64,000 bases of DNA from Xiphophorus maculatus (Eukaryota > Chordata > Actinopteri > Cyprinodontiformes > Poeciliidae), in the NCBI RefSeq assembly GCF_002775205.1, contig NC_036450.1, positions 8,244,479-8,308,478 on the forward strand, given 5' to 3'. A model generated the notes under the pieces. The model was given only the letters and a program-made list of their open reading frames with translations. It ran no database searches and was not told the origin of the DNA. The translations under genes and the position numbers were made by a program. This document shows positions 35,566 to 48,005 of the stretch, piece after piece (the first letter of the stretch is position 1; the number at the start of each line of letters is the position of its first letter).

Positions 35566-38500
35566 CACAGTCAATGCTGTAAGAACAGCAAGATTTCCTC
35601 CTTGCAATCAGGCCTCAGTTTATTGCAAATAGCACTGATGAACAGATTGCCTAAGCTATATTTTTGTTCCTATTTAACAGTTGCATAAACTCCTAGAACT
35701 CCCACATCTGTTAGCCTAACACATCAGATAATTGATTTGAGGCCTGTTTTTTACTTTAATAAAAATCAGATAAATGTTCAGAATATGTGTTGGTATAATT
35801 TTAAAATCCCAAACTGCTACACCTGTCAATGAACTTGCAGTACATTTGTACTTGTCTATGATTTGAAAATCTTATGCAAAAAAAAAAAAAAAGAACTTGT
35901 TGAAATCTCCAGAACAGACCTCAAAGAAAACTGGAAATTGTTAGCCACCATCCGTCATAAAGAAACAACAAATAAAGGAATAACATTTTACAAATATATT
36001 AAAATCTGCAGTAAGCAGTATAATGAAGTCCTTCATAATCCCCAAAACTTATAGCATATGAAAAAACTGGAAAAAGAGAAAAAAGGGCTGAACAGAAAAA
36101 AAAAAAATCTAACATACAGAAGTTGTACCTAGAATTTGACCCAAAACTTTGCAGTAGGTGTAACTAAAGTTGTTTTTTTTTGTATGCAGATAAATACACA
36201 CACAAAAATTGAGATTATTAAGGTTAATACCACTGGAGCTGTGGTGGACTTATTGGATAGCTTGAGGCTTCAATCAGACAATGCCTATGGGATTATAACA
36301 TGCATTGTAGGAAATAAGCCATCCCAATTCGTCCTCTGAAGGTCAGTGTATGTGCGGAGAGGTTCTAAAATGGGTCAGAATGAGAAATAACGCCTGTGAA
36401 TTTTCATTCGTCCTGCTGCTCCACTGAACATTGTAGCCATTATTTACCTGCAGTTGTTTGAACCACTTGGGAGCTTCCTTTCCGGCAATAAACACTGTAA
36501 ATAGTAGCTGCTTACTGAATATACTTTGTGGCATGTGGCTACACATTTCATTAAGCACCATTTGATATCCACGTATTTTGTTTTATTGCTCTGAAGCCCC
36601 ATAATATGTCTACATGGCATGTTCTCCTTTCAGCTCTAAATTAGTAAGCTGTAATAAAGATTATTTTCAAATATGGAGAATTTCATTGCCTGTTAATACG
36701 CTATATATATATATACATACATCTCTTGTCCAAGCACATAGTCCAGCTGTTCTATTTCTCACCGGCATGCACTGCCTTCCTATATCTGGCCAAGGTTATA
36801 GGAAGCGCTTGCATTAATGGAAAGTATTTCAGAGACTCTATCAGGCTGCCCAAACTGATGCCAAACCCATAAACACACCTGTGGGCTCCCGGCCAGGCTG
36901 GTTGTGCTGCACAGGATTAACAGGCTGCTGCACCGTTTTTTATTGTGCTCTGTTTTGTGTGGGAACTAAACCTTGCTGAATTCCTGGGACTGGCAGCGGC
37001 TTATTTGTACTGAGGCTCTATTGCCATCAAGTGGAGCTGCAAAAGGCTGCACCTGCATGTGAAAGATGATGCACACAACACACACTCTGGAAGAGAAAAT
37101 CATTTTACAAAAAAAGGTCAAAATATAGTTGCAGAATCAACGACCTTCGTATTTACTGGTATACTTGGTGAAGACGTGTGAAAAGCATTCAAATAAACAT
37201 GTCCTTTATTGCAGTAGCACACATACACACTCATTATTTATTCTTTTTTTTCTTCTAATTTGTTTATTTTTAAAATTCCGACAATTAACCCGAGGACATT
37301 TCTTTAGTGTGGGGGATAAAAAATCAAGTCAACTAGTAATTAGAAAAAAAACATATATCACATAAATTAAGCTTAAAAATTATGCAGTTAATGGCACACT
37401 CATGCTTTTATTAGTCATGAAATGGCTGCATAATTATAGTTTACTGGCCTAAACTTGCCCATATATCCAGTCAGATAAATTATTAAAATATTTCAAAAAT
37501 ATGGAAATGAGAGAAACAAGACATAACAAGTTCATTTTGGCACCATAGTGTGTCTGATGGCATTCGAGGTAAAAAACATATCTCCATGGCTCACTTTTAA
37601 AAATCCATTGGATCATTTTGTGTGAAACTACATACATAAGATGTTAATGTGTTTTAAAGCCTTTACCCAATATGACAGTAATCATAGATGGCTCTGTACA
37701 CTCATACTGACTGTCATTCTGAAAAATGCACCTTTTAAATGACTGGAACATTTGTATTGATTCACCTGACTGTGCTGTTCCCACCTCCAATCTTCTCTGG
37801 GAATTACACATGGAAACCACTAACGGTAAGTCACCTTGAACATTATATGCCTGCTAAAAGTGGGACTCAAATGCATCATAGCTGGAAAAACAGTTGTTTT
37901 ATTTCTCACTTTTACATGAGAAGAAAAACAAATTCGCCCCAGCACCTCTCATAAATCCTTGAATCGGGCGGCCGGAAATAGAAGATCATGTTGGATATCA
38001 ATGCAATCATATAACAACAAGTCAATTCAAGTATAGCAAGAAAACACTTCAAGGAAAAAACAATGTACATCCATAAAACAGAAAGAAAATTATATGTATA
38101 GTGCAAAATACTAATGGCAGTTGTCTTGCTATGTGGATTGTTGTGACATTCAAATAAACTGACAGTCTGAGTGAGGCTAGTGTCAAAGCTCAAAACTAAT
38201 CTTTAATTTTCTATTTCATCGTATAGACATGTAGGAGCCAGATGTGTTTGGATGTTCAAGTCACAGCATAGAATTTGTGTTTCAGGAAATGAAAAGTCAT
38301 ATTTTGTTCTTACACAGTGGGACCTTTATACTGGAAATTTTAGAGTTACTTGAAAATATTAATTGTAAACGTAATCTACATCCAGACGAATTCTCTTTTG
38401 ACCTGCAGGGTTTTTTACAGTAGACCTATTGAATATATTCTAAATATTCCAAAGGTTTACAGTATAAAAGTATCTAAACAGGTTGGCATAATCAGCCCCC

Positions 38501-39313
38501 ATAAATTGATACTTTGCAAAAGCAGCATGCAGTGTGTGGGCATGTATGTGTGTGTGTGTGTTTTTTTTTTTTTGTTTTTGCTGTTGTTTTTGTTTGTTTT
38601 GCAAATCTAAAGATTTAATTTTTGGCCAATCTTTCTTTAAAAAATAGCCCAAACTATTTCAGATTGGACAGAAAGGGATTGCGAAAGATTTCTCTAACAA
38701 ACATCCAACATGTTTACAAAATAATGAGTAGTTTATACTGATATTTGATTATACACAGCTGGTATATGAGGTGACTTCAATTGGTACTTAAGGTTTATTT
38801 TTTTATTGATTTATTTTTAGAAATTAAAAAAAAGAATTGAAAAAGAAATCCCTCCAGACTTTTTGAATATGGAGTGGCACAAATGGCAGCATGCCCAAAT
38901 TCTCTGTTTTATTACCCTAATAAACTAAACTGCCAAAAAGATTTATGTCTTTTTGAACTTTCAATAACAGTAAAAAGAAAACAGAAACACTAGCAAGATT
39001 ATTCTGTAAAGCTTTTACAGACAAACATACAAAAAGATGGAGATAATCGTAATTCTCCACTTACTCCAAAAATCAGTCATCAAGGACTAGTCCTGTTGGT
39101 ACTTATTCTTTCAAATGTCCAATTTATCATTCTGATAATTACAGTGTGAACATCTAACAGAAAAAATGATTGCGAGCATTTGTAGATATTTTGGAATTAA
39201 AGTTGTAAACCCAGGCAGGAAATAAAATATATCCCTTTTCACTCTCAGTTAATAAACATAAAAGCATCACAAGGTTTTGAGGCATTCTTAAAGAGATTTC
39301 AGACAATTATGAC
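35566..39313. other. Non-coding stretch, no gene recognised
   Basis: Contains simple repeats only: an A-run near 35880, TA repeats near 36700, and a GT/T tract at about 38548-38580. The segments 36220-36560 and 36840-37080 look unique but show no exon signals I trust. Confidence 0.45.
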
Positions 39314-40150
39314 ACAGTAGTATTTGCTCCTCTTGAACTTTTACACATTCTGTTATGAAACCACACATTTCAATATATTTTACTACTCCTTTATCACCAA
39401 ATAAAGTCCACCTGTGTGTAATTCAACCTCAGTATGAATACTAGTGTTTCTATCAGGACTTCAGAGGGTTGTAAGACAACATTAGTGAAGAGACAACATC
39501 GTGAATACCAAGGAACAAACCAGACCGTCCAGGGAGAACATCATGAAACAGAAAGCAACATTTAAAACATAATTTAGTTAGAGAAGCCACCGAGAGGCCC
39601 ATGACCTGTGGAAGTCCAAATTTAATCCTGCTTATAAAAATGAGCACAACATCCCATAGCATCATGCTGTGGGGATGATTTTCTACAATATGGACAGAAA
39701 AGTTGGTCAGAGTTTATGGGAAGAGGGATGGAGCTAAATACAAGGTGATCCAGGGAGAAATATGTTAATACAGAGAGGAAATCACCCATTTAAAATCTAG
39801 ACCTCAATCAAAATAAAAATATGCGGTAGTGGTTTTCATAGAAGTTGTCTGTACAATCTGACTGAGCATGAGCTAAAGAATGGGCAAATGTAAGACTCTC
39901 TAGGTGTAGGAAGTCTGTAAAGATATTGACTCACTTCTGCAATTCACTTGAAACATTTATTTTCAGCACAATGAATGAAATGGACTAAACAGAAGTCAGC
40001 TAAACGCTTCTCTGATTTTTTTAAATGATTTTTTCATTTAAAAAAATGTGGAAACCTTGAAATTTTTATCTTTTCACTTCATAACTAAGCTACATGTTGT
40101 TTCGGTCTGTCACATGAAATACCAACAAATCACACTGAAATTTGTTACTT
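39314..40150 (+). mobile_element. Degenerate Tc1-like transposon, plus orientation
   Basis: The left end has 'cagtagtatttgctcctc' and 'cacattctgttatg'; the interior has 'gcatcatgctgtgggg' (SIMLW) and 'tggtcagagtttatggg' (VRVYG), then 'caatctgactgagcatgag'. Stops interrupt the transposase frame (TGA follows the SIMLWG codons). The right end is ragged. Confidence 0.6.
40016..40046. repeat. Perfect AT-rich hairpin, 13-bp stem
   Basis: TTTTTTTAAATGA (40016-40028) pairs exactly with TCATTTAAAAAAA (40034-40046) across a 5-base loop. Lies within the Tc1-like relic. Confidence 0.85.
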
Positions 40151-40484
40151 CAGTATTGGCTGCAGCAGATGGCCACTCATACTTAGCCAGCTTCAGCTAC
40201 TGGATACTTTTTTTTTGCTGTTGCTCCATCCCAATCAGTACAAGGGATTGCTACAAAGTTAACAAATCAGTGCAATTGACTTTGCAATGTCACTATTTGT
40301 TTGTTCAGGAGGAGTGATTGCTGCAAGTCAAGTGAATTGATGCAATTGGCTGGATTTTCTTAAAAAAACTAATTTAAATAATAAACTTAACTTGAATACA
40401 TTGTTTAATAAGCCTGATCAAATTAAAATGTATTTAATTAATGCTGAATAGGTCTGTTTGAAATAAACTATGTATATCTGTGGA

Positions 40485-40556
40485 TACATTTTATAGTTTT
40501 GTGCAAAGTGCCCTGAGATGCCATTTGCTATGAAATAAACTGAATTGAATTAATAA
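40485..40556 (+). mobile_element. L2-like LINE 3' tail
   Basis: The pattern 'aaagtgccctgagatgcc...tgaaataaactgaattgaatt' is an L2-family 3' end with terminal short repeats. Confidence 0.5.
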
Positions 40557-41400
40557 TGTGAAAGACTCAGTGGATGTAAATACAAGGTACTGTTCAAAAC
40601 GACTGCCTATTCATAGCATCTGAATAAACCTTAACACATACACTGTATGAGGTTGAATGCTATCATCAGGTCTCTTTACAACAAACACCAACCGCTGTAT
40701 ATTTGCAAAGCAATTTCGGTATGGTGAGTCACTTCCTATTGATCCAACTGCTGAAGCTAGGCCAACTTTAATTTCCATAATGCTGAAAGCCATTGTCTTT
40801 TCGAGAAAAACATGATACATGAAAAAGGATTTGAGCTGAGCATTAGCAAAGGTTAAATGGTTCAAACAATATGCTGACAACTGGATGACTCACACTGTGT
40901 TTGGGGGGGGGTAGCTTATGAACCTTCTACCTACGCAACACACCTCCAGCTAAAATGAAATGATACTATAATGTGCCAACAAGCCTGTTAAGGTTAGCTT
41001 TTCATGAAGTAAGAACAAAAATTGAAAACACTGGTTCTCCTTTCTCATCAATAAGGCACTTTAATGATTTGTGCAGTATTTGACAAATATGAATTGAAAT
41101 ATAACTTCACATACTAGTGATACGACTTCTGCAGGTAATTAAATACAGTATTATGTAAAATCAACTATTTTGAGCTTTATATCATGTCATAATGTTATTC
41201 CCTCATCAAAAAGTGTTGCTTTGATCCTTTCATGCATGTTTGAGACATCCTTTAATCTCCATGGCAACCATTCAACTGTGCAAAACACCTTTGTGGGACG
41301 AGCATCACCTTCGAGAAAAAAGCTTCTCCTCAGAGCTGCAGTTTCCAAGCTTCCTAGCTTCTGCCTCGCAGAGCAACCCACCCCCACGACTCCTTCAGTC
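40557..41400. other. Non-coding stretch, no gene recognised
   Basis: Nothing recognised apart from a G-run near 40904. The last about 120 bases could be the 5' untranslated part of the broken coiled-coil locus that follows. Confidence 0.4.
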
Positions 41401-41412
41401 TAGCCAGAAGCA

Positions 41413-42206
41413 ATGAGTAAGCACCTGGATTTTCTTAAAGAGACCAGGACCCAATTTGAAGGCATTACATTATGAAGCCAAATTTTTTGTAAGTAATACT
41501 TGTTATGTATTCTCAGATTCCACAGAGAAATCAATTTGCAGCTTAAGGATTGAACCAGAAAGCAAAGATAGCAGAGAAAGATTTCTTGTTGGCGAAAGTA
41601 GAGATATTACAGAAGAGCAACGGGAAGCTGCAGGAAGAAAACGAGCAGCTTCAAAAGACTGTAGAAGACCTTAAGATAAAAATTGAGCGCCTTAATGGTA
41701 GCAAACATAACAATGCAAGAAGCTGGCAAGGTGAGAATGAAGTCCTTGCAAATGCCAACGAATGCTACAAGAAGAAAATTAGGACTCTAAATTTGGAATT
41801 AGACGAAGCCAAATCGACAATTCAACAACTAAAATGCGACTATCGTGCCATGTCGAGGGTAAATGTGTTACTAGAATGAACACAGATAACAATGAGAGAG
41901 AATTTAGAGGATTCACTTAGAGAAAAATCCAAACATCTATACTGGCTTCAAACGGAGAATGAAGAGCTTAACAAAGAAATTGTGGTTTTGAAAGTTAAGT
42001 GTGAAAGATTAAAATCCAGGGCGGCAGAAAACTCCAAGGCAGTCCCCCAAATTGAAGAGACCTTGGAGGACAACCCAGAAGAGACAAAAGAAGAAACCCC
42101 GGAAGAGACGCAAACGCCAACAACGTTACAAAGAGTTGGGTGTATTTTTGTTAAAATGTATCAATCGGGAACATTAAATTATTGGGTGCCACCCTGGATT
42201 TTTTAA
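41413..42206 (+). pseudogene. Broken coiled-coil protein gene
   Basis: Plus-strand remains of a highly charged coiled-coil protein of unknown family. ATG 41413 begins MSKHLDFLKETRTQ, then the frame closes. The same frame resumes as FHREINLQLKD just after an acceptor-like ttctcag (41511-41516). A one-base frameshift near 41550 leads into a 109-codon heptad-rich frame (LQEENEQLQKTVEDLKIKIERL). That frame is cut by TGA at 41877-41879 and then continues in phase from 41880 to 42206 (residues like REKSKHLYWLQTENEELNKE, then an acidic Pro/Glu/Thr repeat 'EETxEET'). One frameshift plus one in-frame stop, both inside otherwise continuous coding character, argue for a pseudogene. A short intron or assembly error could mimic part of this. 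No domain other than coiled coil is visible. Confidence 0.5.
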
Positions 42207-42221
42207 TTTCTGCACAGAATA

Positions 42222-42330
42222 TTTGGGGGTTGCTGGTACCATAATGCCTGGGGGATAGCGACAGCAGAGAGGGAACTTTGGGGGTTGCTGGCACCAGGAT
42301 GCCTGGGGGATAGCAACAGCAGAGGGAAAC
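42222..42330. repeat. Two-copy tandem repeat, about 55-bp unit
   Basis: Copies at 42222-42276 and 42277-42330 both run from TTTGGGGGTTGCTGG to the CAGCAGAG..GGAA segment, with a few substitutions and small indels. Starts 15 bases after the end of the coiled-coil frame. Confidence 0.8.
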
Positions 42331-45300
42331 CTATCATGGTTTCCTTAAGCAATGCTTTGCAAATGTCACATTTAAGACTTTTAAGACATGCATGTTAAAT
42401 GTGCAGCTATTCAAACAAAGCATTTAAAATAAGTTATGCTTTATCATATGTTCTTTGCAGACAAAGACAACAGAATAGTAGTTAATTGAGAACTTTATAT
42501 GCTCTACTACTGTATGCAGATCAGAACATATTTACTTAGGGAATATTAGAGCAGTTTACCATATATTTCTCTGTTTTCTTAATTAACTAAGTGGGAAGAG
42601 ACATTAAAGAAGGAAAAGTGGAAAAGACAGAATTATTAAAGTAGAAGTTTAACGTATACCGTTGTCTTTCCCATTCATCCAGATTCCTTAGAGACTATGG
42701 AATTACCTTTTATTCATAGTGAGAGACTATATAGACACTCTTATGTCAAAATTTAATCAATAGAGTGATTTATGACCTTAATAATTAATTACTTTTAATT
42801 TCCGGTGACTGGATGCCTTCCTTAAAAAAATAATCATTCTTTTGACATCTTTGTGACACTTTGTTTTCGTAACCTCCTTCTCACCTTTATGATTTTTAAA
42901 AAGAATAAAATTAAGTATGAAAAACAATAAGTGTTAGAATAATCAATAATAATATATAGTGTATACTGTTGTGGGAGGAGCAACCTAAGCATAAAACCTG
43001 GCCTCTTCCCAGCCACTTGGGCCAGTTCCTCCGAGACCTCCCCAACGAGCAAAGAATAGTTCTCCCAGCGTGTTCTGGGTTTCCCTTTGGGTTTTGCTGC
43101 TCATAAGATGCTCATGGAGATGTGAGATGTGACACAGAGATGTGACACCGATCATAGATTGGGTGACTGAAATGCAGGGAAGTGGTGGGAAATTGTGATG
43201 AAAGAAAACGTAGGAAATAGAGAAGAAATGCAGATTAACTACATTTCTGACATTAGAATGTTGCTTATTTAAGTGTTAGATGTACCAATTTAAGACTCAA
43301 AACTTAATGCAAGTAAGAGCTTCCCTGTTCATACCAAAATACGAAAAAAGTGCCATTACTGCTGACATCTCAGTTTTAAAACCTGGAGGAATCGCCTAAA
43401 ATTTTTAATGAAAATATTCATGAGAGCAGATAATGGGAAAGAAATTATAAATTAGGCAAAATTTGATGGTTTTTCACAGACGTCTGTTAATAGAAAATTT
43501 TAATTTTGCTCCAGCACTATCCAAGACTAGTTAATTAGACGAAGCACCTCAAGCCTTGCTATTGAAATTCCACCAAGCCTGTTGTCAGAGTAAAGAGACA
43601 CACTCCCTTCTCCACCCGCAGGAGGGTGCTCACTGCTCATTCCTCCCCTGCTGTACTGGAGGACTGATAGAGGTCTTGGATTGGGGGGTGGGGTTACAGT
43701 CTACAACGTACAACAGCTGCTCTCTTTATTTCTATTTAAAAGAGAATCCTAATTGTTCTGCAAGCCGGAAAAACATGACTTTGAAGTTTTTTGGTTTTTT
43801 TTCCGTTTTCCCCAAAAAGAAATACATTTTGCTTTCTGAAGTTGTAATTGCTTGGTGTTGATTTTTTTTTTTAGCTCTATGTGCCAAAGTTAGCTTAGAG
43901 GTAAAATAAAAATGTCAGAGCATTTTCAAGCAGCCTGATTTGGAACAGGTAGCCTATGATTTCAGATCAATAGGTTTGAATACACATTTTTCAAGGTATG
44001 TTTTTATGCTTATCTCTGTCAGACTCAGTCTTGTAGTGTTATAGCATCTTTATTTGAAATGTTGATTTTCTTCTGGTTTTTTTATTATTCTTATTATTAT
44101 TTTTTATTTATTTATTTATTTATTTTTATCCAAACTTAGAGATTGAACCAAATTTTTCAATCTCAGTCTTCCTGGTTATTAAATTTACATGTATATCCCC
44201 CACAGGGTCACAAAATACCACCAAGATCTCTGTGATTACAGGTACCTAAATATTATTTAAAAATATAAGATCCTTGTTCATTACAATGTCTAAAACATGT
44301 GTACTTGTGTAATTTTTGTGCAACACTTGCACAGAATTCAACATGATTTTATATTATACTCATTAAGTTTTTTTATAAAACGTTACAAAAACCAAAAAGA
44401 TCTGAAAATATTGTATTTTCATCTCGGGAGTACTTATACAAAACTATCTACAAGGGTTACACTTTTATTCATGTTTTTCTATGTTCCAGGGTTAGAAAAA
44501 AGGAGAGAAAAAACATGCTGTCATAAACAATGTCAATTTATATGTGAATGCAATGTGAAAATATTCTGCAATACTTCCAATAAATAAACAATAAAAGTGC
44601 AATTAATAAAAGTGCAAATTGTACAGCTTACTGAATTTATTTACTGCTGCAATAACAAAAATAATAAAAACACACATTTTTGGCAGATAATGCAACAATC
44701 TCCTCAGAGTACTGTACTCTCAGTGGCACCTGTACCACAGTTAAAACCGTGAAGGTACAGAAAATGTAATTCTTTCCAACTATCTGGAGAGATGGCAGTT
44801 TTAGCCCCAGTGCCTATGGCAGGGGAAATATGAAGAAGTGTTAGAAAGCAAACTGGGTTGATGGAAAAAACCCTGAGGTCAGACAGTCAGAAAACTTTAA
44901 CGACTCATCAACAAGTGTGAACAGCACCTGTGCAAGCACCTTTTACTTTCATAGTTTCCTGGATTAGAATAATGACATCACCAGTTATATAATAAAAGCA
45001 TTGTTTTTAAACCACAGATCTGAAAGTGGTGACCCTGTCATTTATAAATCTTGAAGGATAAAAAGTGCCTGTTTGATATTACATTGCAATCATTGGCCAA
45101 AAGAAGAGAGAACAACAAATGACCATAAACGTACATATTTGTCAAAATACTGCTTCTTGCATAACAGTTTGGTCAGAGTTCACATGAGAACACGTATTAG
45201 TGTGGATCATTTGAAACTAATCCAATAATTGCTATTGTTGCACAGACAAACCTTTGCATTCATGTCAAAGTTTGAAAAGCATATCAAACCTGATCTGTTG

Positions 45301-45930
45301 TCCTCAAGCATTAACCTAATTAGTCATACTCTGGTTCATAGCAAAAGGGCAAGAAAGAAGAAGTGTGAAAGTAGAAAGTTCACTTATAAGTACAAGTCAA
45401 AGTACCAAACAAACAGAAATATCAAATGTTAAAGATCAATTATAAGTGTAAAAGAAAAAGAAGTCTAAAAGACAGATTTGATGCTGAAAAAGCTTTTTTT
45501 TTTCTTTTACAGCATCTTGTATTATTGTTAAATTTTGAATTTTTTCATACAAAAATTTTTAAATACATAATAGCAATGCTTCTTAGTTGAAGGTTCCTGA
45601 TGACTGCATTTTTTAAAAAACATGTCCTGAAGAAAAACCCAGACGTCTCTCATCAGCGACACAGATTAGTTCATTTTGGGTGATTCCAAGACTTTTTTAT
45701 AATTCCCTCCAATTATCCCTCTAACATGTTCTGTGTTTGCCTTAGGGTCTCCTCCAAATGGGGAGACACACCATGTGTTACACGGATTTCAGTAGTGAAT
45801 AGCAATTACATCACCAAAGAAGAACTAGACAGACAGTGAGGGGATGTGCGCTGACAAATTCAGTAAAAACCGCCGTGGTATGTGGTATTCTGTCTGACTG
45901 AACTGATTCAATATGCGGCAGACACCACTC
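42331..45930. other. Non-coding stretch with LINE scrap
   Basis: No gene recognised. Contains a reverse RTE-like LINE scrap (42990-43090, listed separately) and TTAT-type simple repeats near 44090-44130. Confidence 0.45.
42990..43090 (-). mobile_element. RTE-like LINE fragment, minus orientation
   Basis: The stretch 'ggcctcttcccagccacttg...tcctccgagacct...cccagcgtgttctgggtttccc' is the reverse complement of the RTE-like ORF2 C-terminal region seen at 9.7-10.15 kb. Confidence 0.5.
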
Positions 45931-45937
45931 TATTGAT

Positions 45938-45966
45938 ATGTGAATCATGTTTTTCATGATTCACAT
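45938..45966. repeat. Perfect hairpin, 12-bp stem
   Basis: ATGTGAATCATG (45938-45949) and CATGATTCACAT (45955-45966) flank ttttt. One of several near-identical-size hairpins in this 1.2-kb region. Confidence 0.9.
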
Positions 45967-46090
45967 CGAATCATGAGCTTAAGCTTAAGCAACGACTTGC
46001 TTCTTAAATCGATGACTTAAGAGCAAAACATTTGAATAGCATGTTAAAAAGAAGTGTGATGTGTATGTTAGGCTTCGCATCTCTTACATC

Positions 46091-46120
46091 ATTTCAGACA
46101 TAATTTCAGATGTCTGAAAT
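46091..46120. repeat. Perfect hairpin, 11-bp stem
   Basis: ATTTCAGACAT (46091-46101) and ATGTCTGAAAT (46110-46120) are exact reverse complements with an 8-base loop that repeats part of the arm (atttcag). Confidence 0.9.
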
Positions 46121-46459
46121 TAGGGTTATGTCCACTGTTCAATTGATCTTCTCAAAGTGGAAAGAGTCAGACCTAAACAATCTAGTTGTAGACATGATAT
46201 TAGCTGCACAATCCAAAAATCATGTCTATATGGAAAGGGGACCAGAAATAACTTATTACTGAAGAAAAATGACAGTAGGTTCCGTTCATAGTTCGTCACC
46301 AGTACTGCTAAGAATATATGCTTGAAAATGTCCATAAAGGGACATTTCACTGCTGCCATTCAGACGAACTTGCATTTTCATTTGTTAACTTTTTGGATGC
46401 TTCCTCACCTTTTAACCATAAGGAAGTATAAATTTTAATTCGTAGGAAACCTGTTATGA

Positions 46460-46765
46460 CCTGTGGAGTTATACAACCCAGCCTCAGGTATAGCTATGTA
46501 CATGAGAGACAAGGAACTGCTGCATCAGTCACGACTTACACGTAGTTTGATTTCCCGCCAAAAGCGGATAAAGGATCTTACTGGGAAAAATAAGGGCCAA
46601 GGATTTAAGCCTCCAAGCGCCTCCTGCAAAATGATACCGGGTAAGTTACACTTACTGGATAAATTGGCCGAAAGCAAAGTGACAAATAAAAAAATTATAA
46701 TCAAGATGCTGGTTGAGACAGGTTGGTTGACTGCACCTTCACACAAATCTAGTTCTTTCACCTAA
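46460..46765 (+). other. Unassigned open frame, possible exon
   Basis: A 101-codon frame open after a stop at 46457-46459. From ATG 46493 it reads MYMRDKELLHQSRLTRSLIS and stays basic for about 45 residues, then meets a strong GTAAGT donor-like site after ATACCGG (near 46640). No family recognised and no partner exon found; it may be chance or a transposon scrap. Confidence 0.15.
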
Positions 46766-47304
46766 AGGTTTGGCAGTGTTAGTGTGTATCCACCCTGTCC
46801 TTAGTTCACTTGGAAATATGCAGCAGTAATTGTCACTGCATAATATCCGTTTGAATAACAAAGCCGGATCAGGAAGAGAACGCAATTATCGTTTGCAGTT
46901 AAAATGCTGCAGGCGATGTTCAGAGTAAAGCTTGGTCAAAGCATTATTCCAACACATTGCACTCAATCAAACATTGCTAAAGGAAAAGTACTGTCATGGA
47001 ACACGAATACTTTCACTAACTTTGATCACCTGTTGGAACAGTAACTTCACTGAGCTTTTTAAGTGGCATCAAGTCACTTTTAATCCAGTCCATAACTGGA
47101 CTGGATTAAAATTTTCTATTTAATCCAGTCCATAATTGAACTGGATTAAAATGTGAGAAAATGTTAGGTGTAGTTAATGGCTTGATAAGTCAAAACTGGT
47201 TTCCTCAACAAGAACCTGTTCAGGACAAGTTTTTCTTGATCTCTACAAAATGACAACACCAAACCTTGCTATAGGACTATGGTTGGTGTGTCCAAGGTAA
47301 CCAA
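46766..47304. other. Non-coding stretch with twin hairpins
   Basis: No gene recognised. The feature of note is the pair of hairpins at 47080-47109 and 47120-47149. Confidence 0.45.
47080..47149. repeat. Tandem pair of 30-bp hairpins
   Basis: Unit 1 (47080-47109) has arms TTAATCCAGTC and GACTGGATTAA, a perfect 11-bp stem around CATAACTG. Unit 2 (47120-47149) repeats it 40 bases on with two changes (loop C to T; one arm mismatch G to A). Confidence 0.9.
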
Positions 47305-47372
47305 CTCTGGCTCTGTTTAGTGTTATTATCCTGCTGAAAGGTAAACTTGAGATGGCTAAAAGCTTAGGTCTT
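47305..47372 (-). mobile_element. Tc1-like fragment, minus orientation
   Basis: The stretch 'tagtgttattatcctgctgaa-aggtaaactt' resembles the reverse complement of the FTFQQDNDP region of the Tc1-like transposase. Very short. Confidence 0.35.
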
Positions 47373-47439
47373 GGTTCGGTCGAAGTGAACACTGATGTGA
47401 ATAGAATACACATGTAGATGGAAGCGAATTGGAGGCCGC

Positions 47440-48005
47440 TCCAAATCTCAGGCAGCTGCAGCTCATAAAAACTGCTGCTTGTGTTCTCATTAAAACCAGG
47501 AAGCTAGAGCACATCACCCCGGATCTAAAATTCACCCCAGATCTAAAATTCACTGGCTCCCTGAAGCTCAGAGAATAGACTAAAATACTTTTGTTAATTT
47601 AATATTCACTGAACAGCTTAGCACCAGAATACATAAAAGAGCTTGCCGTTGTATCAACTCAAGTCTTCTGGTTCTAGTTTACTCTGCATTCTCAGAACCA
47701 GAATCAAACATGCAGAAGCAGCACTAAGGTTTTATGTTCCACAAATCGGGAACAAACTTCCTAAAGACCGCAAAACAGCAAAAACACTGAGTTCCTTTAA
47801 ATCAAGCCTTAAAACCAATGTCTTTATAGTTGTCTTTGATTAATAGTAACTGGAACATTGATATGACATATTTGATGATAACTATTCTTGATGATTATGA
47901 TATTTGATAAAATGTAATGTTTGTTGCTTGTATCATAATTAATTGTTGTGATATACTTTTATCATGTAAAGCACTGCCTTGTTCCTGAAATATGCGATAC
48001 ACACA
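47440..48005 (+). mobile_element. L2-like LINE, 3' end of ORF2 plus tail
   Basis: Plus-strand remnants match the RT C-terminal region of teleost L2-type LINEs: 'ACVLIKTRKLEHIT', 'SPEAQRID', 'LNSLAPEYIKELAV', 'RTRIKHAEAALRFYVPQIGN', 'TLSSFKSSLKTNVF', in order but in shifted frames. It ends in the typical tail 'gtaaagcactgccttgtt' followed by a decayed 'gctatacaaataaa'-type end. Strongly 5'-truncated and dead. Confidence 0.7.

Noticed and set aside
42222..42330. CRISPR-like array
   Set aside because: Only two abutting copies, no spacers, eukaryotic setting.
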